Positions 28,397 to 37,331 of a stretch of 64,000 nucleotides of DNA are shown here, one piece after another; positions within the stretch are counted from its first letter, which is position 1; the number at the start of each line of letters is the position of its first letter. This DNA comes from an uncultured Bacteroidales bacterium. GTDB taxonomy: Bacteria > Bacteroidota > Bacteroidia > Bacteroidales > P3. A program made the translations under genes and the position numbers. The notes under the pieces are model-generated. The model saw only the letters and a list, made by a program, of their open reading frames with translations, was not told the DNA's origin and searched no databases. Location: assembly GCA_905233895.1 (NCBI GenBank), contig CAJOFL010000005.1, forward strand, positions 32,106 through 96,105, given 5' to 3'.

Positions 28397-29533
28397 CACT
28401 TCGACCGCTTGCGGTGGAAGATGATGTTTCCGACGATGCCCCAGAAGTAGCGCCAGTCGGTGCGGAACGGGTGCTGGAGGTAGGCTTCGAGGTAGCGGCG
28501 TTCTGATTCTTGCACCTCCTCGATGGTCTCGGGAGTGTGCCGGTCGTAGTAGAATGGCGGCAGCAAGCCGGGCTTGGTGCGGGTGCGGAGGGCTTGCATC
28601 TCGGGGGTGTAGAGGCTGAAATACTGGCGGCTGAGCGGGCGGACGCCAACCAGTTTGATGTCGCCGCACAGCATGTTCCACACCATGGGGAACTCGTCGA
28701 GCCAGGTTCGCCTCAGTATCTTGCCCCAGAAGTTGATGCGGTAGTCGTCGCGGAACTTGCCTCCGGTCTGCAGGTTCTGGTACTGGAAGATATAGCTTTG
28801 GATGTATTCCGAGTAGGTGTACATGGTGCGGAATTTGTGCACCACTATCATCTTGCCGTCCTTGCCCACGCGACGGAGGTGGATGATGGGCGAGCCGGTG
28901 GGCTCAGCATCGTCGACGGGTTCCTTGGCCTTGCGGGCAGTGACGAAGAACTCGCCCTGCCTGAACTGCTCGTCGAGCACTTCCTTCGACGCGGTGGAAG
29001 GAACGGTTCTTGCCCCTGGTCAGTGCGAAGTAGATGTTGCGTGTGAGTGCGAGTTTCGGGCAGACGCGGTGCCAGAGGTAGTTCCATGCGTTGACTATGT
29101 GACTTATTCCCCACGGGTAGCGCTGGGAGTTGAGTGTGCTCTTGAGGCTGGAGGTCATGGTGTGGATGCAAACGATGGCTCCGTCGTCCAGCATCCAGTT
29201 GAGGTTGTAGAGGAATGGGTTCAGTTCCTCGATGGTATGTAGCGGCCGCATGACGTAGACCAGCTTCGGCTTGCGCCCCTCGAGGCGGTAGGCAAGGGCT
29301 TCGGGGGTGCGGGTGGTGAAGGGGATGACGGTCACATTCTCGCTTTCCGGATAACTTCCCGCCCACTTGACCAGTTGCTTGAGGCTCATGGCCGAGGTGG
29401 CGTGCAGGCAGTCGCGCACCTCCTTGTCATCAATGATGTCGAGGTAGAGTTTGGCGCCGCCGTCGCTGCCGCGTTCGGTGTATTGTTCGCCGACGGGCAG
29501 TTCGAACTGCAGTTGGAAAAGAGCCTTTTTCAT
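28396..29533 (-). pseudogene. Sugar transferase (initiating UDP-sugar phosphotransferase family) split by a frameshift
   Basis: 28904..29533 encodes the N-terminal half to ...TRGKNRSFHRVE; 28396..28980 encodes ...VLDEQFRQGEFFVTARK...HKFRTMYTYSEYI...WLDEFPMVWNMLCGDIKLVGVRPLSRQYFSLY. Confidence 0.8.
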
Positions 29534-30012
29534 TCGTCCGCTTTCTTTAGCAGGCTGGGGTGGATGTATGTTGTGGCGACGGCCACTACGCCGCGGATGG
29601 CCACGACCAGGCGTCGGTCGCGCCTGATGCGGCGGATGTGGCCTTCGGCTCCGCGGAAGGGGCCGCCGGTGACCACCACACGGTCGCCCTCGTGGTATTC
29701 GGGGCGGTCGTCGCCGAGGAGTTCAAGCCCTTGGCGTCCGGCGGTGACCACGAAGCGGAATATCTCCATTTCGCGGTCGGGGATGGGTGCGGGGCTGCGG
29801 TCGTCGGTACGGCGGTAGAGCCATACCTGCTGCCAGTGGTCGGCTGCGAAGGTCGTGATGAACTGTTCGTCGCAGCGGATGAAGAGGAGCGACGAGATGA
29901 CGTCGGTGGGGGCGAAGTGCTCGACCCCTTGGGCGGCGAGTGCCGCGGCCAGCGGCGCCGTGCGGTTGTAGTAGACTTTCAGTGCGTACCAGTGCATCGT
30001 TCGTGCTCTCAT
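29530..30012 (-). CDS. NusG/UpxY-family transcription antiterminator
   Basis: MHWYALKVYYNRTAPLAAALAAQGVEHFAPTDVISSLLFIRCDEQF...DRVVVTGGPFRGAEGHIRRIRRDRRLVVAIRGVVAVATTYIHPSLL; start at 30012 or 29997 (ORF extends to 30141). Confidence 0.85.
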   Translation of the reverse strand: MRARTMHWYALKVYYNRTAPLAAALAAQGVEHFAPTDVISSLLFIRCDEQFITTFAADHWQQVWLYRRTDDRSPAPIPDREMEIFRFVVTAGRQGLELLGDDRPEYHEGDRVVVTGGPFRGAEGHIRRIRRDRRLVVAIRGVVAVATTYIHPSLLKKADE

Positions 30013-30098
30013 TTTGGAGCAATCCTTCCCCTCCTCCTGCAATGTGTGCGGAGTTCCGGGAAGGTTCGCCAGTCGGTGGGAGGTTCTGGCATGGCGGT

Positions 30099-30117
30099 CT
30101 TTCCTATCGCAGGAAAG
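30099..30117 (-). promoter_or_regulatory. Leader hairpin (7-bp stem, 5-nt loop) upstream of the antiterminator gene
   Basis: ctttcct-atcgc-aggaaag. Confidence 0.5.
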
Positions 30118-30187
30118 TTGCCGCAACCTTGCATAATGCATTCAAAGACAGTCCTTACGGCTGTTTTTGAATACTATGACCCTTTTG

Positions 30188-30195
30188 CAAAGATA
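30188..30195 (-). promoter_or_regulatory. Candidate Bacteroidetes -7 element TATCTTTG for the polysaccharide operon
   Basis: Matches TAnnTTTG; the -33 region is not clear. Confidence 0.45.
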
Positions 30196-30243
30196 CAAAA
30201 TATTCTTAAAATAAAAAAATAAAAAGTGTTGGGAATGCGATTT

Positions 30244-31358
30244 TTAATGGCATCCGCAGTCGCAGTGGTCGTCGTGGCCGTGGTGATGGTCGCAGTCGCA
30301 GTGGTGGTGGGCCTGCTCCTGGCGGAGTTCGCCGATGAATTGCGCCACCCAGTCCTGGCCTGCGTCGGCGGTGTCTTCCCACCCGTCGGTGTCGATGGTT
30401 ACTTCGAGGAGTGTGGCCTTGCCTTCGCAGAAGAGTTCGACGCTGTCGGCCGCGGCGGGCACGAGGACGCATTCGCCGGCGTGTATGGGGGCGATGGTGC
30501 CCATCGACTTGACGGCCGCGATGCCGTCGACACAGAGGTAGATGACGAAACTGTCGTGCTCCTCGAGGTTTTCCCGTATGGGAGTGTCGAGGGGTATGAT
30601 GCGGGTGTTGAAGTAGGGGCAGGCGGCTATGGTGGTGCTCTCGTTGGGATGGGCGTGGTAGTGGGTGTGGGCATGACCCTGGATGCCGCCGAAGTCGATG
30701 GCCTCCATGGCCTCGGCTGTGTGGAGCTGGCGCTTCTTTCCGTTGCTGTCGAGGCGGTCGTAGTCGTAGATGCGATAGGTGCATGCCGGATCCACGAGAC
30801 GAACTTGTTGGGCTTCTTCTCCGCCTTCTGCTTGCGCGGGACAATGACATCGCCCGGCTCGGGCTGTTCGGAGTGGAGGAGGTCGGTGAGGTGGCCGCTG
30901 CCGAGGGCGGCGGTGTATTCTTCGGGGGTGGTGTCGCGGCGGAAACCGCTGATGAGGGTGGCCCCGGGGTCGGCCTCCATGACGTACCACATCTCGGTCT
31001 TGCCCTGCGGCATGCCGCGGCGCTGGGCCAGCTCGTCGTCGGGATGGACTTGGATGGAGAGGTCGCGGGCGGCGTCAATGAGTTTTACAAGTAGCGGGAA
31101 TTCGGTGCCGTAGCGGTTGAAGATGCGGTCGCCGACCAGGTCGCCCATGTAGATTTCGATGGCTTCGTTGAGAGTGTTGCCGGCCAGGAATCCGTTGGCG
31201 ATTACTGACTCGCGCCCCTCGACAGAGGAAAGCGCCCAGAGCTCGCCGCAGTTGGGCAGCGGGTCGTAGTTGAAGCCGTAGTTTTTCAGTCGGTTGCCAC
31301 CCCAGATGACATTTTTGAAGAGGGGGAGGAATTTGAGAGGGTAGAGGGCGGAAGTCAT
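30244..31358 (-). pseudogene. manA: Mannose-6-phosphate isomerase (type I), broken in the middle; His/Cys-rich C-terminal tail
   Basis: 30627..31358 reads ...YPLKFLPLFKNVIWGGNRLK...SIQVHPDDELA...GKTEMWYVMEADPGA... then diverges; 30244..30990 resumes at TYRIYDYDRLDSNGKKRQLHTAEA.... Confidence 0.8.
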
Positions 31359-31364
31359 TGTGCG

Positions 31365-31574
31365 TCAGTAGCTGCGAGTGGTGTGACCGTGACTGCGGTT
31401 GGTGCCTTTCACCTTGATGTTCGACTTCACTTTGCTGCCTTTGTTCGACTGGTGGCGCTCGTACATGGTTTTGTCCGAGCTTTTGCACGCCGTTGCCACG
31501 CCGCTCATGGCCAGTACGCTGGCCAGCAGCAGCATCGGAAGGGCTTTTTTCAGTATGCGTCTCATATCCATCAT
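31365..31574 (-). CDS. Small secreted/lipoprotein-like basic protein
   Basis: MRRILKKALPMLLLASVLAMSGVATACKSSDKT..., signal sequence with possible lipobox. Confidence 0.5.
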   Translation of the reverse strand: MMDMRRILKKALPMLLLASVLAMSGVATACKSSDKTMYERHQSNKGSKVKSNIKVKGTNRSHGHTTRSY

Positions 31575-31702
31575 ATTGGTTTTCAGCTTGATGTTGAAGA
31601 CGGGTTATAATCCGTTCAATCGGCAAAGATAGGAAAATATTTTGTTTTGTGCAAATTTTTTACCGCCATGGTCACGAAATCGACAACCAAAAGGTGTATA
31701 AT

Positions 31703-31754
31703 AAGGCAGGCGTTGGTCAGGCGTTGATCAGGCGTTGATCAGGCGAAGGTGGGT
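31703..31754. repeat. 52-bp element of 11-mers (aggcgttggtc aggcgttgatc aggcgttgatc aggcgaaggtgggt)
   Basis: Perfect reverse complement of 63690-63741. Confidence 0.95.
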
Positions 31755-31850
31755 TTAACCGCCTGGCGTTCTTGTGGTTATGTGAATTTTAACATTTTAT
31801 TGATTTGATTTATAAGCAGTTGGATTATATTCGTTATCTCAAATATTTTT

Positions 31851-31882
31851 TTTGCACAACTCGGCGAAATTTTGTATATTTG
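31851..31882 (+). promoter_or_regulatory. Bacteroidetes-type promoter (-33 TTTG, 20-bp spacer, -7 TATATTTG)
   Basis: TTTG at 31851-31854 and TATATTTG at 31875-31882, upstream of the ptb-like gene. Confidence 0.7.
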
Positions 31883-31928
31883 CAGACTGATAATTTGTAA
31901 TAATTAACAACAAAAAATTCAAAATAAG

Positions 31929-32837
31929 ATGATTACAAAACTTGACGACCTGCTTGAGCTGGTCAAATCGAAAGGTAAGAAACGTATGGTGGCCGCCTAT
32001 GCCAATGACAGCCACACTATTGCCGCCGTCAGCGCCGCTATCGATCGCGGTATTGTCGAGGCCACCCTCGTGGGCGACATCGAGACAATCAAGAAAGTTT
32101 GCGCCGAGGAAGGTATCGATCCCAACAAGTTTGAACTCGTCCAGGAGGCCAATGACAACAAGGCCGGTGCCCTGGCTGTGAAGCTCATCAACGAGGGTAA
32201 GGGCGACTTCCTGATGAAGGGCCTCCTCTCGACCGACAAGTACATGCGCGCTATCCTCAACAAAGAGAGCGGCCTCATGCCCGGCAAGAAGAACGACATG
32301 CTGACCCACATGGCCGTCATGGAAGTTCCTGCCTATCATAAACTGCTTATCTGCAGTGATATGGCCATCATCCCCGCCCCCGATTTCAAGCAGAAACAGG
32401 CTATCATGAACTTCGAGATTTCGGTGGCCAAGAGCCTCGAGAACCCGAAACCCAAAGTGGCTGTCCTTGCCGCCACCGAGCAGGTGTCGGTCGGAATGCC
32501 CGCTTGCGCCGAAGGTGCATGGCTTGGCATGATGAGCCAGCGTGGCCAGATTCCCGGTGCCGTTGTCGACGGTCCGCTGAGCCTCGACTGCGCCATCGAT
32601 AAGGAGAGCGCCCAGACCAAGAAGCTCACCAGCGAAGTGGCCGGTGACGCCGACTGCCTGCTGTTCCCGAACATCGAGGCCGGCAACATCTTCTATAAGG
32701 CCTGCACCAAGTTTGCCCATGCCGAACTGGCCTGCATGGTGATGGGTGCCCGCGTCCCCTGTGTCCTCACCAGCCGTGGCGACAGCGCCAAGACCAAGCT
32801 CTACAGCATTGCCCTCGCTGCCCTTCAGTGCAAATAA
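31929..32837 (+). CDS. ptb: Phosphate butyryltransferase-like (phosphate acyltransferase) protein
   Basis: KRMVAAYANDSHTIAAVSAAIDRGIVEATLVGD...GDFLMKGLLSTDKYMRAIL...DMAIIPAPDFKQKQAI. Confidence 0.85.
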   Translation: MITKLDDLLELVKSKGKKRMVAAYANDSHTIAAVSAAIDRGIVEATLVGDIETIKKVCAEEGIDPNKFELVQEANDNKAGALAVKLINEGKGDFLMKGLLSTDKYMRAILNKESGLMPGKKNDMLTHMAVMEVPAYHKLLICSDMAIIPAPDFKQKQAIMNFEISVAKSLENPKPKVAVLAATEQVSVGMPACAEGAWLGMMSQRGQIPGAVVDGPLSLDCAIDKESAQTKKLTSEVAGDADCLLFPNIEAGNIFYKACTKFAHAELACMVMGARVPCVLTSRGDSAKTKLYSIALAALQCK

Positions 32838-32840
32838 GAC

Positions 32841-33206
32841 ATGGAGCAGTACTTTGAAGGACTGAAGAATATTGCCATCACCGTCTGCGACGAGGATGGC
32901 AATATTCTTGATATGAACCAGCATTCGGCCGACGTCAACAGTCACGGCCAGAAGATTGTGGGCTACAACCTGATGAACTGCCACCCCGAGCCTGCAAAGA
33001 CCAAACTCAAAGGGCTGCTGGAACATCAGGAACTCAATGCCTACACCATCGAGAAGACCCTTGCCGACGGCTCGAAAGTCAAGAAACTCATCTACCAAAC
33101 GCCTTGGTACAAGGAGGACGGCTCCTTCGGCGGCCTCATCGAGTATTCGATAGAGATTCCCTTCGAGATGCCCCATTTTGTCCGCCAGCCTAAGCCGGCG
33201 AACTGA
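32841..33206 (+). CDS. PAS-like domain protein
   Basis: ITVCDEDGNILDMNQHSADVN...IVGYNLMNCHPEPAKTKLKGLLE. Confidence 0.6.
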   Translation: MEQYFEGLKNIAITVCDEDGNILDMNQHSADVNSHGQKIVGYNLMNCHPEPAKTKLKGLLEHQELNAYTIEKTLADGSKVKKLIYQTPWYKEDGSFGGLIEYSIEIPFEMPHFVRQPKPAN

Positions 33207-33256
33207 TTCCGGACGTTGAAAATACAAGAAAACCATTTAATCAAAATTGCTCAATA

Positions 33257-33979
33257 ATGAAAAAAACACTGATTTTCGTTCTTGGTGCTATGCTCTCGCT
33301 GAGCGTCTCCGCACAGAGCACCGTTACGCTTAACACTCGTGCATGGACTACGAACTACTGGACTACGACATTTTATGACGTCACCCGTGGAGTGGTCGGC
33401 TACTTCCTCTTCACCAGCAATGATGCAAGAACAACGTTCTACCGTATAGTTCCCGACGTGGATCTGGTATTCCCGGTCGGTATTGAAAAGGAGGGCTTTG
33501 CTGCCAATGACATCTACGGCCCCTACCACCGTGCCTTCAGCAATCCGTTCAAGCGTATCGGCGACTATGGCATTGGCCTCGATGCCTCGTGGAAACCAGG
33601 TATTTTCGGCCTTTATGCTGGAGCCTATCTCAAGAGTCAGGAACTCTGCTTCCAGACTGGTACCGACTTGCGCAGCCTCTATTTCCAGCCCCGTGCCGGC
33701 TTGATGGTCGGACAGAAGGGGGTGCTTGAGATTGGCGCTTATTACGACAAGGTAATCGGTGCCGCCGGCAGTTACGCAGGTGCCAACAAGGATATGTTCC
33801 TCGATGGTCTGGGACTCGACTTCTCGCTCATGTACAACGGCAGCAGCAAGTACAAGAACATGATTACTTTCATGTTGCCTTTGCATAACTTCCTCAATGA
33901 GAATTATGCCAGCGGTGAGTTCAGCGGCATGAAGCGCCGTGTGGGTTATATCATGCTTACCCAGCGTATCAGCTTCTAA
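33257..33979 (+). CDS. Exported outer-membrane-type hypothetical protein
   Basis: Signal peptide MKKTLIFVLGAMLSLSVSAQ; beta-barrel-like alternation. Confidence 0.6.
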   Translation: MKKTLIFVLGAMLSLSVSAQSTVTLNTRAWTTNYWTTTFYDVTRGVVGYFLFTSNDARTTFYRIVPDVDLVFPVGIEKEGFAANDIYGPYHRAFSNPFKRIGDYGIGLDASWKPGIFGLYAGAYLKSQELCFQTGTDLRSLYFQPRAGLMVGQKGVLEIGAYYDKVIGAAGSYAGANKDMFLDGLGLDFSLMYNGSSKYKNMITFMLPLHNFLNENYASGEFSGMKRRVGYIMLTQRISF

Positions 33980-34028
33980 AATACGTCGTTCGTTCCTTGG
34001 AAATATAAATCATAAAAACCAAGATACA

Positions 34029-34622
34029 ATGAAAAAGACTTTGTTAGTGATAGTGGCCCTGGTGGCCATGACGGCAAGCGCCAGCGCCCAACTTTTTGAT
34101 TTCAAAAACAATGTGCACCGCTACGAGATTGGCGTCAACCTGGGTATGGCTGGTGTGAACACTAGTTTCCAGAACTTTGGCTACGGTGCCAGCCTGAGCG
34201 CCTGGGGCGTATACCTCGACTTTATCACTGCCGGTCCCATGTACAAGTACGACAACCGCGTGGCCAGCATGAACGACCCCGCCAATGTCCGCTACCTGCC
34301 TGATTCGACGACCACTACCGTCAACGTCGGCTACCAGATTCCTGTGCTTCCGTGGCTCCGCATCATGCCTCTTATCGGCTTCAATATCAACACTGGCGGC
34401 CACACCGACATGGCCACGCACAGCGCAGAGACCACCGTTAGTGACGACTACGTCAGCGTCGAGCTCTACCACGACTATAACAGAGAGGCGAGCTGGACCT
34501 ACTTCAACTACGGCGGAGGCCTGGTTATCTCGCCCATCAAGTGGTTCAGCATCTACGGCGTCTACACCATACATTCCATTTATGGTGGCATAAGCCTCAA
34601 CCTCAGCGCATTCAACAAATAA
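34029..34622 (+). CDS. Exported hypothetical outer-membrane protein
   Basis: Internal start MKKTLLVIVALVAMTASASAQ at 34029 (ORF track starts at 33939). Confidence 0.6.
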   Translation: MKKTLLVIVALVAMTASASAQLFDFKNNVHRYEIGVNLGMAGVNTSFQNFGYGASLSAWGVYLDFITAGPMYKYDNRVASMNDPANVRYLPDSTTTTVNVGYQIPVLPWLRIMPLIGFNINTGGHTDMATHSAETTVSDDYVSVELYHDYNREASWTYFNYGGGLVISPIKWFSIYGVYTIHSIYGGISLNLSAFNK

Positions 34623-34627
34623 AGCAC

Positions 34628-34668
34628 AAAAACATGCAGTCACAAGTCAGTGACTGCATGTTTTTTTA
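34628..34668 (+). terminator. Intrinsic terminator
   Basis: aacatgcagtcac-aagtca-gtgactgcatgtt followed by T-run; 13-bp perfect stem. Confidence 0.9.
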
Positions 34669-34716
34669 TGCATGCCGCAATTTGGTTAAAGTGTGCAACA
34701 TTTTTTATTATCGTCC

Positions 34717-37257
34717 ATGAAACGAGTAGTTATTTTGATTTTGATAGCATTAACGTGCGGCGTGCAAGCACAGCAAGGCACGGTGAAAGGCCGTGTGACA
34801 GATGCGCGTACCGGTGAGAACATCGAGTACGCAACCGTGGCACTGCTAAATCCCAAGGACTCGACCCTGCGTGGCGGCACCGTCACCGAAGCCAACGGCA
34901 ATTTCCACCTCGAGGCGCCTTATGGCACCTACCTGATGCGCATCACCTTTATCGGCTACGAGCCTACCTACTATCCTAAACGTATCACCCTCAGCGCCGA
35001 ACATCACACCGTCAACCTGGGCAAGATGCAAATCAAGCCCACCTCGACGATGATGGAAGCCGTGGAGGTCAGTGCCGAACGCTCAATGGTTGAGTACCAG
35101 CTCGACAAGCGCGTGGTGAACGTCGACAAGAACATCGTGGCCGGCGGTGGCACCGCCAGCGACGTACTAGAACAGGTGCCCAGCGTAGCTATCGACAACG
35201 ATGGAAACGTCACCTTGCGTGGCTCTACCAACGTCAAGGTGCTCGTCAACGGCCGCCCCAGCGAGCTGCTGGCCAGCGACTTGAGTACCCTGCTGGAGCA
35301 GATACCGGCATCGACGGTTGAGAATGTAGAGGTAATCACCAACCCCTCGGCCAAGTACGACCCTGAGGGTATGAGCGGCATTATCAATATCAAGCTCAAG
35401 GACCGCACCGCCGGTGCCCTGGGCCTCAACGGCGTGGTGAACGTCAACTTCGGCGCTCCCCTACCCTTCATGGTGCCCGACTCGCTGCCAAGCTTCATAC
35501 CAACGGCCATGGGCAACATCAGCCTCAACTACACCACCGAACGTTACAACCTGTTTTTCAATGCCGACGCAGGCCTTCGTCAACGTGGCAACCGTGGCGA
35601 GTCGGACATCGAATATCTGGATAACAACGCCAACCCCATCACACACAATTCCATCAAGCAGTATGGCTTGAATCCCAACCGCATGGGTAGCATCAAGGTG
35701 GGCGGCGAATACTACTTCAACGACAAGAATAGCCTGCTGCTCTCCTACCAGCTGCGCGGCGGCAACCGCCTGCGTAGCAGCAACATCTACGCCACCGACC
35801 TGCTCTATAACGACTCACTGCGCTACCACCAGACCTCCGACGGCGACAATGTGAACGTCAACCATTCGTTCAACCTACTCTACACAAAGAAGTTCGACCG
35901 CAAGGACGAGGAGCTGACCTTCGACGCCACCTTCAGCACCCGCCAGGTACACGGCACTGGCAATCAGGAACAGACATATGCCGATCCCGCAGCCAACTGG
36001 GGCAACTATTACATGCGCGAAAGCATGACCGAAAACCACCACCAGGCACTCAACCTGAAGCTCAACTGGCTACGCCCGTTGGATTCGTTCTTCGGCAAGG
36101 AGGGCTGGCGCCTGGAGACAGGCTACGAAGGCCGTATGGACTGGCCCAATCAGAAGGCTGACTACTACCGCACTACTTCTACCACCACCCATGTTTTCGA
36201 TGCCACCTCATCGACACACTTCGACTACAACCAGCAGGTACACGGTATTTACGCCACATTGGGCGGCAACATCACTGACGCCCTCTCGCTGCAAGGCGGC
36301 TTGCGTGGCGAATATTCTTCCATCTACGGCAAGGATTTACGCCACAGCACCACCCTGCCCATCGACAAAACATACTGGCAGCTCTATCCCACCCTGCACC
36401 TATCGTATAAAATCACCGACCTTCAGAGTGCACAGCTGAGCTACAGCCGCCGCGTCCACCGTCCCCACTTCTGGGACCTCAACCCATACATGGACATACG
36501 CGAGGACAACCAGATGAGTTTCGGCAACCCCAACCTCGACCCCGAGTACACCAACGCCTTCGAGCTGAGCTATAACCTCGGCATCAAGAGCGTCAACCTC
36601 TTCACCTCGCTCTACTACCGCCAGACCAACAACATGATTACCCACTACGGCTTCACATGGTGTGCCGACAGCGTGGCACGCTACGCCTGGTGGGAGCCAT
36701 ACAACAGCCAGTACGACGGCTACCGTGCCTCTACCAGCCACAACCTCAGCACCGGTTACAATTACGGCATGGAATTCATCTTCGACTGGCAGATTTTCCA
36801 GTGGTGGAAAATCAACATTAGCCTCAACCTTTACCAAAGCCACATCGAAGGCACCGCCCTGCTCAACAACCAGAGCACCGAATCGTTCCAGGCCAGCGGC
36901 AAATTCAGTTCATTTATGATGCTGCCAAGCGACTGGACCATACAGCTCAGCGGCCAGTACTGGGCGCCGTGGCTCGACCTCCAGACCCAGATGGACCCCA
37001 GCTATTGGGGCGATCTGGCGGTAAAGAAAGATGTGCTGCAGAAGCGCGGCACCATCAACCTGCGCGTGAGCGACGTATTCTGCACCGGCGGCTGGGGCCA
37101 CACCACATACAGCCGCACCTTCAACCGCGTGTTCAAAGGACGGCGCATCTCACCGGTGGTAACCATCGGCTTCTCATGGAAAATTAACAACGGACTTAAA
37201 CAGCAACGCCAACAGCAAAACGACGAAGAAGGTGGCGACGAAAGTAACGTATACTAA
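34717..37257 (+). CDS. Outer-membrane beta-barrel/TonB-dependent receptor-like protein with carboxypeptidase-regulatory N-domain
   Basis: GTVKGRVTDARTGENIEYATVALLNPKDSTLRGGTVTEANGNF...plug-like VLEQVPSVAIDNDGNVTLRGSTNVKVLVNGRPS. Confidence 0.88.
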   Translation: MKRVVILILIALTCGVQAQQGTVKGRVTDARTGENIEYATVALLNPKDSTLRGGTVTEANGNFHLEAPYGTYLMRITFIGYEPTYYPKRITLSAEHHTVNLGKMQIKPTSTMMEAVEVSAERSMVEYQLDKRVVNVDKNIVAGGGTASDVLEQVPSVAIDNDGNVTLRGSTNVKVLVNGRPSELLASDLSTLLEQIPASTVENVEVITNPSAKYDPEGMSGIINIKLKDRTAGALGLNGVVNVNFGAPLPFMVPDSLPSFIPTAMGNISLNYTTERYNLFFNADAGLRQRGNRGESDIEYLDNNANPITHNSIKQYGLNPNRMGSIKVGGEYYFNDKNSLLLSYQLRGGNRLRSSNIYATDLLYNDSLRYHQTSDGDNVNVNHSFNLLYTKKFDRKDEELTFDATFSTRQVHGTGNQEQTYADPAANWGNYYMRESMTENHHQALNLKLNWLRPLDSFFGKEGWRLETGYEGRMDWPNQKADYYRTTSTTTHVFDATSSTHFDYNQQVHGIYATLGGNITDALSLQGGLRGEYSSIYGKDLRHSTTLPIDKTYWQLYPTLHLSYKITDLQSAQLSYSRRVHRPHFWDLNPYMDIREDNQMSFGNPNLDPEYTNAFELSYNLGIKSVNLFTSLYYRQTNNMITHYGFTWCADSVARYAWWEPYNSQYDGYRASTSHNLSTGYNYGMEFIFDWQIFQWWKINISLNLYQSHIEGTALLNNQSTESFQASGKFSSFMMLPSDWTIQLSGQYWAPWLDLQTQMDPSYWGDLAVKKDVLQKRGTINLRVSDVFCTGGWGHTTYSRTFNRVFKGRRISPVVTIGFSWKINNGLKQQRQQQNDEEGGDESNVY

Positions 37258-37272
37258 GTACCCACCTCCTAT

Positions 37273-37314
37273 AAAGAAAAGGCCACCTCTTTATTACGAG
37301 GTGGCCTTTTCTTT
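37273..37314. terminator. Bidirectional intrinsic terminator
   Basis: aaagaaaaggccacctc ... gaggtggccttttcttt, 17-bp perfect stem. Confidence 0.92.
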
Positions 37315-37331
37315 ATGACAGCAGGAGACAG

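Noticed and set aside
30226-31113. 295-aa plus-strand ORF with hydrophobic N-terminus
   Set aside because: Antisense to manA; the Val/Ala-rich start is the complement of the His/Cys-rich tail.
31839-33236. 465-aa minus-strand ORF
   Set aside because: Antisense to the clear ptb-like and PAS-like genes; low-complexity composition typical of shadow ORFs.
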